The notes under the pieces are model-generated. The model was not told where the DNA came from. It made no database searches and saw nothing but the letters and a program-made list of their open reading frames with translations. The position numbers and the translations under genes are program-made. Source: Lanius collurio (lineage: Eukaryota > Chordata > Aves > Passeriformes > Laniidae). From it: a stretch of DNA of 64,000 nt. Of the stretch, positions 11,341 through 24,300 are shown one piece after another (position 1 is the first letter of the stretch; every line of letters begins with the position of its first letter). The DNA lies in assembly GCA_020086605.1 (NCBI GenBank), contig JACBWW010000021.1:8547196-8611195 (forward strand), given 5' to 3'.

Positions 11341-12970
11341 CCTGAGTTAAGCCCCAGGAGCCTGGTGCAGCTCCCATCCCACCGCCACTGGCCGGGGTAA
11401 ACCGAGGACAGGCCGGCAGCCCGAAATAGCCACGGTATTTCCTGTCCTTTTAAAGTTTGCTTAAAGAAAACTAATTTCCTCTGTCCTTTTAGTAGCAGAA
11501 TACAAAGCAGCCAGCACTGCCCCTTTCCCCACCTCCCTTAGAAATTACCTTGTTTTTCCTTTTGCTGAAGCTGAGAGCCCTCAGTGCTGTGTGGGATGGG
11601 GAGTATCCAGCTGGTGTGTCCATGTTCACCTGCCCCCACGCTGTCATGGGGGCACGAGGGGTGGATTTTGCTTTAATATATCCAATTATGATAATTCCTG
11701 CTCCACTGTCCAGGGCACTGCATGCAATGAGGCAGAGCCAGCCCTTATTTCCTTTCCTAGCAGAATTAGCTATAATATTCCCTGTTTTCCTGCACACTGA
11801 GGGATTGGTTGGGTTTGGACAGCCTCAGCCTGGTGTGGTCTTGTTCTGGGGCCCCAAAATGTCCTGAGTGAGCACTAGGATGTGGGGCCATGGATACGGG
11901 ATGCAACCAGTGGTTTACTTCCACATCATGCCTCCCCTCCAAAAATATTCAGGCCATGCCCCAAGCTGGGATGCTGATATTGGGCATGGCAGTTCTTCAT
12001 CCCAGGGCCTTTGCTGGCAAAGAAACAGCTCAAACTAGGAAGAGGAATCAGTATCCAGCTGAAAATTGAATATATTCCTTTCAAAGCAGGTAAAGGATCA
12101 CTGAGCACTCCAGGGAAAAGCCCAGGGTGATGTGTGTGCCTCACTGCCCTCAGGAGCCATCTGAGCAAGGGAGTGAAGCTGTGCAGGGTTTTGGGCTCAG
12201 TTAATCCCAGGCAGGTCCTGTTCATCTCTGCTTGTTTGATGAGTAATTAACAGCCCTGGGACCTGCTGCCCTCCCACTGCTGGTGCTGGGGGTTAATCCC
12301 ATGTGAGAGCATCCGCTTCCCTCCCAGCGCCGAGCCCCTTCCGAGTGCTCCTGCTGCTCCGAGGCTGGGCTGGGGGAAACCTGGCACTGACAAAATAAAC
12401 CCAAGCTGTTTTCTTGCCTCTCCTCAGTCAGCTGAAGGAATAACCCCCTGCCAGGGCCCTGCTTGGGCTTATTTTTAGCACCTGAAATGAAATAGTGAGG
12501 ACTGCGATACGCACAGCTCCCCTAGACCCACTCCTCATTCCGGGACTCTGGGGGCTTTTCCTGCCTTTGGCCACGACCCCATCCCTCTCCCCAGGACGCC
12601 TGATGCCCCTCACCTGTATCTGCCATCAGAACAGGCTTTGCTGGTGGGAGAGATGGAAAGGAGCACTGAAATCTCAAACTGTTTGAACTGGTGGGAGTTT
12701 TCCTAGTTTTGTTTTAATGTCTGTTTATTTCGGCCCCTGGGGAATCATTCCCACTGCATGTGCAGTGCTCACTTAATGAAGCCTTGTGCTGATGAGGTTT
12801 CAGGTCTGCTGAAGGGGGGGATTTTGTTCTTATTCCAAGGTACCAATATTCAGGGTCTCAGCTGCTTTCAGGAACCAAGCCCCTATTCCCAGGAGGTTTT
12901 GGGACACACACCCACCACTGCACCATCTCTCCCAGGTCCTGTGACACCCAGGTGCCACCCCCTTCTATTT

Positions 12971-12987
12971 CCCCCCCCCCCCCCCCC
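12971..12987. repeat. Poly(C) homopolymer, 17 bases
   Basis: Uninterrupted run of 17 C on the + strand, hence 17 G on the LRRK1 strand. Its length is likely variable and error-prone in assembly. Confidence 0.95.
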
Positions 12988-13880
12988 AGATGACCACGCT
13001 GACCCACCCAGCAAGGCCTGCAGCAGGGTTTGGAGCAGGGATGCCTCAACATGTTGGGAAAGGTGCTGTGCAGTAACGGCCCTAGAGCACGGTGTCCAGC
13101 AGAATGAAGGCACTTTTGTGTCCAGGCCTTGGCCAGGGCCCACCAAAGGTCTGGGAAATGCTCCAGCTGCCCCCAAGGGCACTGGGGTGCCCATGGTCAG
13201 CACAACCCTACACTGGCTTAGGAAGCAGCAGAGCACCCAAAGTGTTCTGGTCAAGAGAGACAATAAGGAACTGCTGTGGTTGTTCCACAGGTTGTTTCCT
13301 CAAAGGCAACCTGCAAGGTTAAATGAAAGAATGGGCCACTTTATAGATCCTGTTGGGGCTTCAGATATCATGGGAAGAGTTCCTGCATGTCAAAGAATCT
13401 GGCATCTGGAGAAGGTGACTGTGAGGTGGTTGTACCCCAGCTCAAGTGACAGGGATGCACAGCAGGCACCTGCAGGCTTTGGGTGATGGAGCAGGATGGA
13501 GAGAGGTGACAGTTTCAGGGAAATGCAGCTGATGAGCTCTGTCACAGACACAGCTCCTTCACAGCTCACCCCGAGCTAGGATCAGGTCTTGTGGTGAGCT
13601 CTGACAATGCCTCAAACCCCAGCAGCAGTGAAAGGCTGAGTCACCTCCCCCCCATCCCTAAGACATCAGGCAGAGAGTGTGTCCCAGCAAGGGAGGGAAA
13701 TTCTGGTGCTGCCATACCTGCTTCATGAGCTGCTGGGGAGGCACAGGGTGACAGAGACAGGCGAGACCAGGTATGGAGACAGTCTGTACTCATAGCCCCA
13801 GTTCCGGCTGTGCTTATCAGGACAAGAACTTGAATCATGCTGCAAACACCGAACACCCAGTGCCAATTGGGTTTCCAATA

Positions 13881-15160
13881 AAAAACACCAATGCAGTGTC
13901 ATCCTGGGGAGGAATCTGTTTATTTTAAGATACATTCTGTTTCTGAAGAAGGGTATTTTAGCAGCCTGCCACAGAAATGTGAACCAGAGGGTTAACCTGC
14001 CCATTCGGCCTTGGCCAGCCTTGCCGATGCTCACACAAGTTTCTCGGGATAAAAAAAAAGAAAGGTCTAAAATTCAAACTGTACACCTTTATACAGGATG
14101 CGTAGCTAGGGGCACTTTTTACACTGCTGTACATGCTTGGGATAGTTAAGTGCAATTGGATTCAGAGCCAATACAGCATCCCAGGCCACTAATGAAGATA
14201 AAATACAAGCTGTGGTGGGTGGAAGCTGCACAGATACACAGGCAAACTGAGCTTATTGTGTTCCTGCTGCTCCAGAGTGCATTTCCCAAGAGAAAGAGAA
14301 GTTGAGCAGAGACAGCTTATAAACCTTCCTGGTCACAGGGCTCCCTCCTCTTCCACCAGGAATATCTGTCACACCCAGTGGCTTTGCTTTCCATCAGCTC
14401 CAGTGACAAGGCAGCAGTGCCATGAACCAGCTCACTCACTCATGGTGCAGCATCCCTGGCAGGTTGTTTTGGGCTCCCTCACAGGAACACTGCACCACTA
14501 TAGCTTTTAGGAACCAGGAATGCAGTGGCCAGCCACAGCTTCTAGCTGGTTCCTACACCAGGGTGTCTCTACATGGGGACTACACCTGAAATAGCCTCTA
14601 ATTGAGTTGCAGGGAGGTGAGAAGCAGCCCCATAGTGCAGGGCTTCCAGCAGATGCATTTTCCCTGGGAACAGGGTGAATCAGCCCACAGTGCCCACACT
14701 GCCAGCCAGCAGGCAGCCAGGATTGTAATGTGCTCAGGTTCCCAGGGAAGAGCTCGTGGAGCTATCAGAGCTCTCCTGGCTGAAAAACACACAACCAAAG
14801 CAGCAACAGCAGCCAGGGCATGCTGAAGGTGAGGAAGGAATTTAAAACAGGGAAGAACAAACTAGAAATTGAGGGATGAGCAGAACTGCAGCCACCTCTG
14901 CCTCTGCTCTCAACTAGTGCAGGGGCACATGTGATGGAGCAGGGAAGCCAACAGCTGGCCCAGCTCCCAGGCTTGTCTCAGCCCTGCTCACACTGGCTTC
15001 TTAATTCCCCAAAAGCCCTGATGGGGATCTGGGAACCCCTCAGTGCTCACTAGCAGCAAACCAGACACACACTGCCCCCATCACCCCTGGTCCGGGCCGT
15101 GTCTCCGAGTCCAGGATGCTCCCATCTCCCGCTGAGTCTCGGAGCCCAGCACCCCAGGCA
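13881..15160 (-). other. LRRK1: LRRK1 3' untranslated region
   Basis: Sequence downstream of the LRRK1 stop codon on the - strand, about 1.26 kb. The first AATAAA met after the stop is at 13919-13924. A GT-rich stretch follows it (about 13870-13895), as expected for a downstream processing element. The end is placed a few tens of bases past the hexamer. Confidence 0.7.
13919..13924 (-). terminator. LRRK1: LRRK1 poly(A) signal
   Basis: TTTATT on the + strand, that is AATAAA on the LRRK1 strand. It is the only canonical hexamer between the stop codon and this point, and a GT-rich element follows within 25-50 bases. Confidence 0.75.
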
Positions 15161-15338
15161 CTACCTTCTCTTGCGCATGCAGGTCTCGAGCCTTCCCAGC
15201 TCTTCGTAGGCCTGGTAGAAAATGTCAAAGTCTCTGGCACTCCAGCCCCTCCAGACAGCCAGGCACCGCCCTGTGTTTTCATTCTCAAAGCAGCACACAA
15301 CCGTGTCCTTTGCTACAAGAGCTGCATCCACCAGCATC
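15161..15338 (-). CDS. LRRK1: LRRK1 window exon 29 (last coding exon)
   Basis: Encodes the C terminus, with [19 protein letters not shown] and the final CMRKRR followed by TAG (15161-15163). The FENEN/WRGW block and the RKRR ending match the LRRK1 family C terminus. The acceptor CCCCAG lies directly right of 15338. The split glycine codon joins exon 28 as PYG-MLVD. Confidence 0.95.
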
Positions 15339-18300
15339 CTGGGGAAGGGAGAGAGAGCAGGGAAGGGCATTACAGGGATGGGCATGACAGGGAAGGGCAG
15401 CTCTGCAAGTGCTCATGAGCTTCCCTTCCAGCTACACAAGCTTTTTATAAGGTGCAAATCCTTGAGCAAGGAGAATGTAACAAAGAGAGGGATCAGAAAC
15501 ATCGTCACATCAAAACCAAGCAGCTCAGTGACATGGAAAAGGATTTTTAAAGGGATTCAGGTGCCTAAACATGCAGGTGGGGGCTTAAGTCTGCCATGGC
15601 ATTTGAAGTTGCTGCTAATCTCCTCCTTTGCTAAATCCACAGACTCTTGCTCCTGCTGCCAGCTGGGCATTTTCAGAACAGCTCTATCATAACACAGCTG
15701 ACAGGCTGCTGAGAGCTTCTGCAGCCTGGAATATAGCATGGAGGTGGGATGGAGCCTGGCTCTGCCAGCTCAGGGTCTGAGCCCCAAGCCCAGAGCAGCA
15801 GGCACAGCTGTGGCAGCACTCAGGGATCTGTGTGGTCTGTGTTGTATGTACTTCCCTTCGTGGTCTCCACTGAAGCTGGCCCTGCAGGTACCTCAGAGGG
15901 AGGTGGCTGGGCAGACAATGACACTTTTCCCTTGCAGGGTCCAAGGAACAGGAGTCCAGCCCTCACTGGGTTCCTTCTACCATTCCAATAGCAGATGGGG
16001 AAGGCTGGCCCCAAACTCTTTCCCCAGAAAGGTCCCCAGCTGGGAGCACTGGCCACAGGACTGTCCTTGGCAGCTGTTTTTTATCACAAACTGCCCTTAT
16101 GAAGCCCTCCCCTCCCCGCTCTGCTATTCAAGCAGGCAGGCACTACCCTACCCTTTATCCTGCCATTAAAACAGAGAAGGCCAATGGCCATGGTGCCTGG
16201 TCCAGTCAGGCAGCAGGGCAGGACAGGTGTGAGATGTCCTGTCACTTTGCCTCAACTCCACACTCAATTTGGGTAAAGCAAAACCAACCTAAGAGCACCT
16301 GTGACCAATAAAGGGAATTCTCTCCTCCCAACTAACTGATAAAGACACTCAGTTCAGAGTAGAGGGAACGGTAGGAGCCTCTGATCTTCTGTTGTGTTTG
16401 CCTGGTGGTAATAAATGGTCATTTACAATCCTTAGCAGTGCTTAACCTGCATTTGTTTGGACATAAATACTACAATCCCAGACCAGTATTTAAGTGATCA
16501 GCAGGAACACCCCCACCTCTCCATCAGCTATTTATTTACTTGGACTCTCCTTCACTGTATGAAACATTTTAAATTAACGTATATAACTGCTCTCCCCTGT
16601 GCTCCAGCAGCCGTCCCCGGCCTGTCATTGCTCACAGCACAAAGGTGCTCATTTAGAGCCAGAACATCGCCCTGACCCACGTGAATGCAGCCACAGACAA
16701 GCGCTGTGCTTGCATAAATACACCTCTTGTTCTGAGAGCGGGGCCTGAGTCTGCCAAGCTGCTCTGACCTTCTGCCAGGTGCCCTTGGAGCACCGGGAGC
16801 CAGCACCAGGCAGGATCAGGCCGACTTTATCACATTGTGCATGGTCCTGTCTGTGTCATTATGGGGGTGCTCAGTCCCTGTGGAGTTTGGAGACCAGGTT
16901 GTAGTCACAGTGCCTTCCCCTCACTGTCTGTCCTGCTCTAACAGAATGCACACACCTTGATGTCCAACCAGTGACTGAGTCTCCGTGTGGGAACTCCTCA
17001 GAGGCTGCTGGAAGCCAAGGGGAAGCTCCCAAGAGCCCTCGGAGCCTGTAGAACCCCCCCTACATCCCAGTCCCCTGGTGGCCCTGGAGACTGGTGTGCC
17101 CAGCCAGCCTCACCCGTAGGGAGCCAGCTCCCCTGCCTTCAGCACCGCGATCACTCTGCCCCGCTGGGTGCCCGATTCCTTCTCCAGCCCAATGACGATG
17201 ATGTCCCCTCCTCTCCTAAAAGAGAAATGAGGGAGATGTCACATCCTCAGCACCGGAGATGCTGTCAGCTGAGGAAGATCCAGGTTGGATATCCATCCTC
17301 TGTTCCATGCCCACCTGCAGCCACATGATGTCTTGCAGGGGATGAAGAACTGTGATGCCACAGGGGCATCCTGAATCCACTGCAGTGAGAGATCCTGTGA
17401 CAAGCAAAACCAGCTTCCCAGAGGTTTCTGTCAGCTCCACAGGAGGCAGCAGGACTTGCCAGGGCTGTGTCCGTGCAAGGAGGCTCCCTGATGCTCTTTG
17501 TTTCCTCAGTAGCTGGGGAAACAGGGCTTGGAGTCTGACCATCCCTTCTCATTCTGCTGAAACCAACTCAGCAAGGCCTTCCATGTGGCCATTCTGCTCA
17601 ACTTTCTACTTTCAAAAGGCATAGAATATTCATGTTGCATTGTACTGGGAACAGAATTTCTTAATGGTAACTTAACTTTCTGGCCAGGTGAATCATACTG
17701 GGAATGCAAAAGCTGCTGAATTAGCCTGAGTTAATCTCAGCCAGGAGGGATTTTGACTAAGTTGCTTTGACCCACTTACCTGGGGATCCAGATGAGATCT
17801 TTTACGGGAAGAATCTTGACTGCTTGGAGATGCTCTGTGTTGTCACCTGCAGGCAAACCATCGTGATCCAGGGAAGCCTTAAGCTCATGGAATTTCCCCG
17901 ACTCCTCAAAATCTGTGGAGAAGGGTGCACCGGAAGAGCTCGTGGGTGAGCTGGGCAGGCTGGAGGGGCAGCGGGTCACCCTGTTGGGAGGTGAGGAGGA
18001 GTAGGAAGACACAGAACAGTAATCTGTGAGCGAATCCTGGTGGTTCAGGATCTGGGTGCCCACGTCCGGGCTGTACATGATGCTCATATCCCCCTGTGGG
18101 TTGTTCTCCATGGCCCCGTGGCCGATGGGGGCTGTGGCTGGGATAGCAGCCGAGGGCTGCTGGATTGTGAACATGTCTCTGAGGGGGCTGCAGTCCCCAC
18201 AGAAGTAGCGTGCACAGAGCTGGTAGGTGGCGGCGTGGTACATCACCAGAAAGTTGCTTTTATCGTCCAGACACCACACCACCTCCTCCCCGTGGCACTC

Positions 18301-21300
18301 AGAGTTGCAGGCGATGGATGTGATGATGGAGGGTGGGCTGAAGGGCTCCAGCCTGCGGCTGATCTCCATGGAGGCGCAGTCGATGACGAGGATGCCGGGG
18401 CCGTTGCTGTACCACACCTCGGCCCCGCTGTTGGTGACCTCCATGGCTCTCACCGGGTACGGGTTCTGTCGCGGGTCATCATCGGAGATGTTGAATTTGG
18501 ACCGGTTTGCGGTGTGGGAGCACAGGTAGGAGCAGCTGTCCCCTGGCAGGCCCTGGGACACTGAAAACATGGCTACAAGTCCATCTGACAAGCCAGCCAG
18601 CACCACATATGAGTTCTACAAGAAAGAGAGAAAAATTTCATGGAATTATAGAATGGTTATGTTGGAAGGAACGTAGAAGACCATCTCATTCCATCCCTCT
18701 GCCATTCCATCCCTCTCCCAAACCTTCCACTAGACCAGGTTGCTCTAAGCCCTGTCCGACCTGGCCTTGGAAACTTCCAGGGTCGGGGAGTCCACAACCT
18801 CTCTGCGCCATGGCCTCACCACCCTCAATGCAAAGAATTTTTTCCTAATTCTTTACTTCTCTACAATACAAGAGCTTTCAATCCCAGAAGCTCAACCTGC
18901 TTCTCACATTCTGCGAGAACACCAGTAACTTACCCCAAAGCAGCAATAACTGCAACATAAGAAGAAGTCATTCCCTAGAAGCTGCTACAGAGCCTCACTT
19001 CTCTCACCCAGTATTACCTCTCTCTTTACTGGCAAGGGTGGACAGATGGACCTGGCAGCCTGCCCTGAAGGTTAACAAATTCAAGCTGGAGTATGTTCAG
19101 AGACAGCCATCATGATCCTAGGAATCCAGCTGTAGAAACCCGGCTCACTTCCAAAAAGGAGTAAAGCTATTGCTATCAGTGTAGGTAGGAGAGGAATGGA
19201 AGAAATGCAGTAAAAATTGAAAGAGGGAGCCAGTATTCTTACAAACATGGGCATCCAGTGATTGCTCCACATCCAGAGTCTGCTGCTCTGAGACCACTGC
19301 TCCTCCCAGAGATGTGCTCTGGGATCCCTGGCAGCTCAGACATCCCAGCCAAGGGCACAGAAGCAGCAGCAGCATAGCAAAGCACCTGCCAAGTGGCATG
19401 AACAATTCTGCAGGTTGGCAAAAACCTGCCCCTAAATGTACAGATGTGCTGGACACAGCTCCAGCTCTGTGGCAATGCAGCCCTCACATCCCACAGGCAG
19501 GAGCTGCTGAGAAGGCCATGGCTCAGCAACTCCAACTCATCCCACTGGGGCAAAATGCTGTTAAACAGACTGGAAAATGGACCTCTTGGGAACAAAACTC
19601 CCCACGACCTTGGGTCTGTACCAGAAACTCTCCCATCTGTGAAGCAGATAAAACAATACTTACCTCATAGGCCTTTCTATTTCCTCCCTGCAGAGCAATA
19701 AATTCTAAAAAAAGACCATTTTACCCTGGACTTTTTTGCTGTTGTTACAATCTGCGGGGACTAAGCACAGCAAATCAAACAGAACCACACAGAGCACCAC
19801 AAGCTGTCACAACCTCACCCTTCCTAAGCCTCTCCACAGTGGAAAGCACTGCCTTTGGCATGCCCAGGGTGCCAGTGAGATGAACTGAGGGCTCAGAGTC
19901 ACCCTTTGCTGGGAATGCAAAAATTAAATTAGGGCATCCCTGTGGCCTTGCAGGGATCTTGACTCTGCGAGGCCTGGACAAGTGTTCCCAGGCCTAAACC
20001 CACAGAAAAATCAGTATCTTGACTTGCCCCAGCTATTGAGGGGCAGGTAGTGCAGGGTGTTATTTAATTGACAGCTCTGCTTGCAAGGCCCATTGAGAGT
20101 CCTGGACAAAGAGACACTCTCTGCACACCAAGTATGAGTAAAACCACGAGAGCGCTGAGCCCCTATGACTAATCCAAATCACATCAGAATATTACTGTAA
20201 TGGGAAAAACTAGGAAAGCAAGTGGAAAGTTGTGAAATGGGGCTTGGACTAACTTAGTCCAGTCCCAATTCTCTCACCACTAATTAAAAGAAACCCCAGT
20301 GACCTGCAGTGCTCAGTGCCATGTCCCTGCTGCCATGTGCATCTGGTGCAAAGGCCTGGAAGTGGCTTTGCCAAGGAGTTGCATCAGTAGGTTGGATCAT
20401 GGCATGATGCTTTGCACAAGCTGGGTTTTGGGTTACTTTTTCTTTGGAAGGGAGTTCAATTATTTAAAACTGAATAAAACAAAGCAGAACAGTGTACATT
20501 TCTCTGGTAAAAAACGGTCCAACTTTTTCAGTCTGAAGGACCCCGCACAAGATGCATTCCTTACTAAAAATGGAAAATTTAAATTGAAATGGGAACATCA
20601 GATATTAACTGCAATGTGGGTATGTCAGCCTGAACTGCTCCCAGAGTGACACAGGACTCTATTAAAATCTTCAGAGATTATAATTTTGTTTCATTTGATT
20701 TGATAATGCTGAATTATCCAAGCATAGTCTTCATAAAAAATTATTTTTAATTCCTTGATTAGTGTCAGCTACTGTAGAACAGAATCCCTATTCCCTTTTG
20801 GGTTCTACAGGCCAAACTTCCCTGGCACTGAGCAGCTGGCACCATAACCAGGCAGAGGTGGGTCAGTGACCCCCTCCTGGTGTTACCAGTAACACCAAAG
20901 CCAAATCCTGGCCTGTCTGGGATGGCACAATGGTAGAAGCAGATTGGGAAGATATTTTTTCTACTGGGACATTTATTACTCTCTGCCTCAGCTATCAGGA
21001 TCTGTTTCTATCCAGCCATTGTTGTTATCTCTCAGAGAGGTAAGAAACAAGGAACGGTAATTCAAATGCTGAGAAATGCCCTCACATGACTGAGCTGAGA
21101 GAATGACCAATTACACAGAAAACCATGTCAAAAACTACCTCCCCACAGGTGCCACTGACTTGTCAGATTTTATTTGGTGCTGCTGAGGCAAAACTCTCCT
21201 GATCAGGGTATTCCAGCAGTGACCAAAGGCAGGCAGGGCTGCAGCCTCCAGAAACCTTAAGTAACTTTCTCAGAATTCATTTTCAACATTTGGGCTCCAC

Positions 21301-24300
21301 GAAGAGCCAACAAAAACACACAGCAACAAAACTGCATTTGAAGGCCCTGCGCTGCCAGCAGCCCTGCCGTGCCAGGAGGAAGGCCCGGAGCGGGGGTGCC
21401 GGGGTGGGATGTGCGGGGATGAGCCGGCTCCAGACGTCCCGTCCTGCGGCCGAGCCACCGCTGCCAGCAGGTCAGGAGAAAGGGCAAAAAATGCTACACA
21501 GGGCCTGGTCACCTCCTCCTCTCATCCCCACAGGGTCTGGCACTGCTGGCTGCAGCCTTTAAATGCAGCTTTTGTTTCCATGTGTTTCGGGTTTCTGTGA
21601 GAGGCCAAAGATTTGCACCCATTCAGGGTTCTCTCTCCCTCCACATCTCTTTGTAAGAGCACTGCAAACCAAGGCAGAACATGTCTTGGTTTGCCCTTCT
21701 TAACCTGCTCATTTGCTAATTTTTTTTTCTTCTGAAAATTGTATTGTTTACCAAAAAGAATCATCCTGGTGACAAAAAGCATGCAACAAAAAGCTTAAAT
21801 TGTACAAGACTTTTCCTTGGCGGGTGAGTTTCAGATTCTGGGCCCCTCTCAGCTGCTTTCAAATTTCCATGATGCTTCCTTTGGATTAGAAACCACCAAG
21901 TTTTGGAAACTATTTCTCTTGGATCAGCCTTCCCAAGGCAGTCGTAAAGAATTCCCCTTCCCAGCAACATCCCTCAGCAATTCTCTGACTAAAAGTTACC
22001 TCACATCTCACCAGCTAAAGGCTTTCTTCCCAGGGAAATGCAATTCCCTTCTCCACAGGACAACAATGACTGTGGTAACTCTGATAGAGGTTACCGGCCA
22101 TGCAGTGAGTGTGACAAGTGTATGCTTTCCACATAGGTTTTTTGGAAGAACTAGCTGGTTTGGTTCTTGCCAGCCTGCTCTGCACATCCCCACGGCTGCT
22201 GCTCTGGCCATTTCACTGCCAAATTCATTCATAGGAAGGAGAGAGGAAAAAGTAAGTCCAACAAACTAAGAAGGAGTGAGTCGAAGAGATGTGGATTTCT
22301 GGAAGGCTGGGTAGGGTCGGGGGAGGAAGGGAGGTGTCTAGACTCAATATTGCTATTGTAGGGCCTGGCATTATTTATGACATTTTGTAGGCAAGCCACA
22401 AACTGGAAATAGAAACCAGGAGACATAAAGCCACTCGTAACCCCTGAGGAATGGTTTTGCAAGCTGTGTGACAGTGGAAAAGCTGAAAGCAAAAGAGTCC
22501 TTTGACTGTCCTGGACGGAACCTCAGGCAACATGAAAAAGAAATTTGCCCTAAACATCAGAAATGAAACTCCACAGCAGAGAAATGCTGCAGGTCCAGGA
22601 GCCAAGGAAAGCCAACAGATGCAGAAAAATCCAGCCCTGTGCCAACTTCACATCGATGCCCTACTTTAGTCCTACTTGCACCATGTTTGGAAGTGCAGCA
22701 GCACACCTTACACAAACCATCTGCCTCGGATTCAGTCCATGCAGCAATTCCAGCAAACGAGCCAGAAATGGACAGGCCTGGTATAAACCAGCAGCTCCAA
22801 GAGCTGCCCCGAGCTGAGCTCTCAGACACATCCCAGTCTGCTGGCATTTGCAAAGACTACACAGCTACCAGTAATGTTGGAACATAATTACATGTTTTCA
22901 CTTGAGGTGGCTGTAAGCAAACCGGAGGTAATTTAGCTCGAAAACAGTTTTTATACATCTCCCAAGACTTGCCCACAATAGGCACTCAGGTCAGATTTCT
23001 CCTGCCAGAAACGGGATGCTGGCAATTCCAGGACTAGGCAGATAACATATAACTTGTTTTAATGCCCATAAGAGTAATCACCCATGTTACCCATAAGAGC
23101 ATTACCCAAAACAGCTGTATTATCTAAGTGTTCTCATTCAAAACCAAAACAGGAGGGTGACTGAGCCCAGATAACATTTAAGGATGACTATGCACACAAA
23201 TGACAGCACACAGCCCAGGAAACCAGTGGGTACGAGAGGCAGGATATTCCCATGCCCTGTATTAGCACTTAACAAATCTTTATTCTAATTATTGTTTCAT
23301 GTCTTCTCTACTTTGCTTGATCAACCTAAACCTTGTGTTCCAGTGATGTGGAAACGCAGCTGGAAAACTTCCTTGCCAAGGAATTTGATCTGTTTTGACT
23401 ATTTTCCCAGCAGACTTGGAAGTGCCAGCTTTGGTCGCCTGACTCTGGTTCTTGCCCACACCTCTGTCCTCTGGCAGAGGCACAAAGACCTGGAAACCTT
23501 CCCCTTGCACTGCCAAAATGTTCCTGGACATTGCAAAGTCCTTCAACACCAGCTGAGTGTGTCAACTTGGCCCAGCAGCAGAGTGTCACTAATGCCCCTT
23601 TTCCTTTGGGTTGCTCCTTACCCTTTTGGCAAGAGGTATCACCAGGAAGCAGCTCACAGTGGCAGGAGTGTCTAAACCCTTCAGTGGAGTCTTTAAGGGA
23701 CACATGCCCTGCAATCCATACACAGAAATCTTCTGGTCCTGTGAAAGAGCACATAAAATTCTATAAATGCCAATCACCTTCCTACTTTTCATATTTTGAT
23801 ACCTGAACAAGATCCAATTGGTTCCAAAACCAGTTTCTATTTGTGTTTTTTAATATCCAAAGTGTGAATTTCTGCTTTCTATGAAGAGCCTTTGGCATGT
23901 GGGTAGAAATCAGGTGCTGCCTTCCCCAGAATGAGCTGTGGGCAATATATGCATTATCCAAAAGTCACCACAATTGGGGTTTTCTCACCACATCCAAAAG
24001 CAGCATCTGACAACCCTGAATGCCAAAATCACAAACAACTGAAGCAGGTTGTATGTTATTTTGCATCAGTATGTCCATTCAAGGGAAGCTGGTATTACAT
24101 TTTATTTGGAATTACACCCGCCCTACACCTCCCGAATCTACTAGACTGACCAAGAGCACCCAGTGTGGGAACCAGCAACACTTTCTATTCTGATCCAGAA
24201 AGTGGAAATACAATGCTTTAAGATCTCTGAATTTTAATTTTTCTATACTTACTGTTATGAAAAAAAAGGAATATTTGAGCTTTACCTCCATTTTATTTTC

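Larger units (their letters stand above)
8336..13880. other. Intergenic spacer between convergent CHSY1 and LRRK1
   Basis: About 5.5 kb with no recognisable exon, RNA gene or intact transposon. It holds a degenerate tandem C-rich array near 11225-11340 and a 17-base C run at 12971-12987. Open frames of up to 242 codons occur, but they show no recognisable domain and the longest is stretched by the C run. I regard them as chance. Confidence 0.7.
18616..23621 (-). other. LRRK1: LRRK1 intron between exons 26 and 27
   Basis: Five kilobases, the longest complete LRRK1 intron in the window. It holds a CR1 fragment (18637-18860), a CpG-dense patch (about 21340-21480), and a short imperfect duplication around ACCCATAAGAG at 23065-23110. 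No exon can be supported. Confidence 0.7.

Noticed and set aside
12758..13486. 242-codon open frame on the + strand
   Set aside because: The frame runs through the 17-base C run, producing a proline stretch, and shows no domain. It would shift with any change in run length.
18040..18564. 174-codon + strand frame
   Set aside because: It lies opposite LRRK1 exon 27 and is a shadow of its coding sequence.
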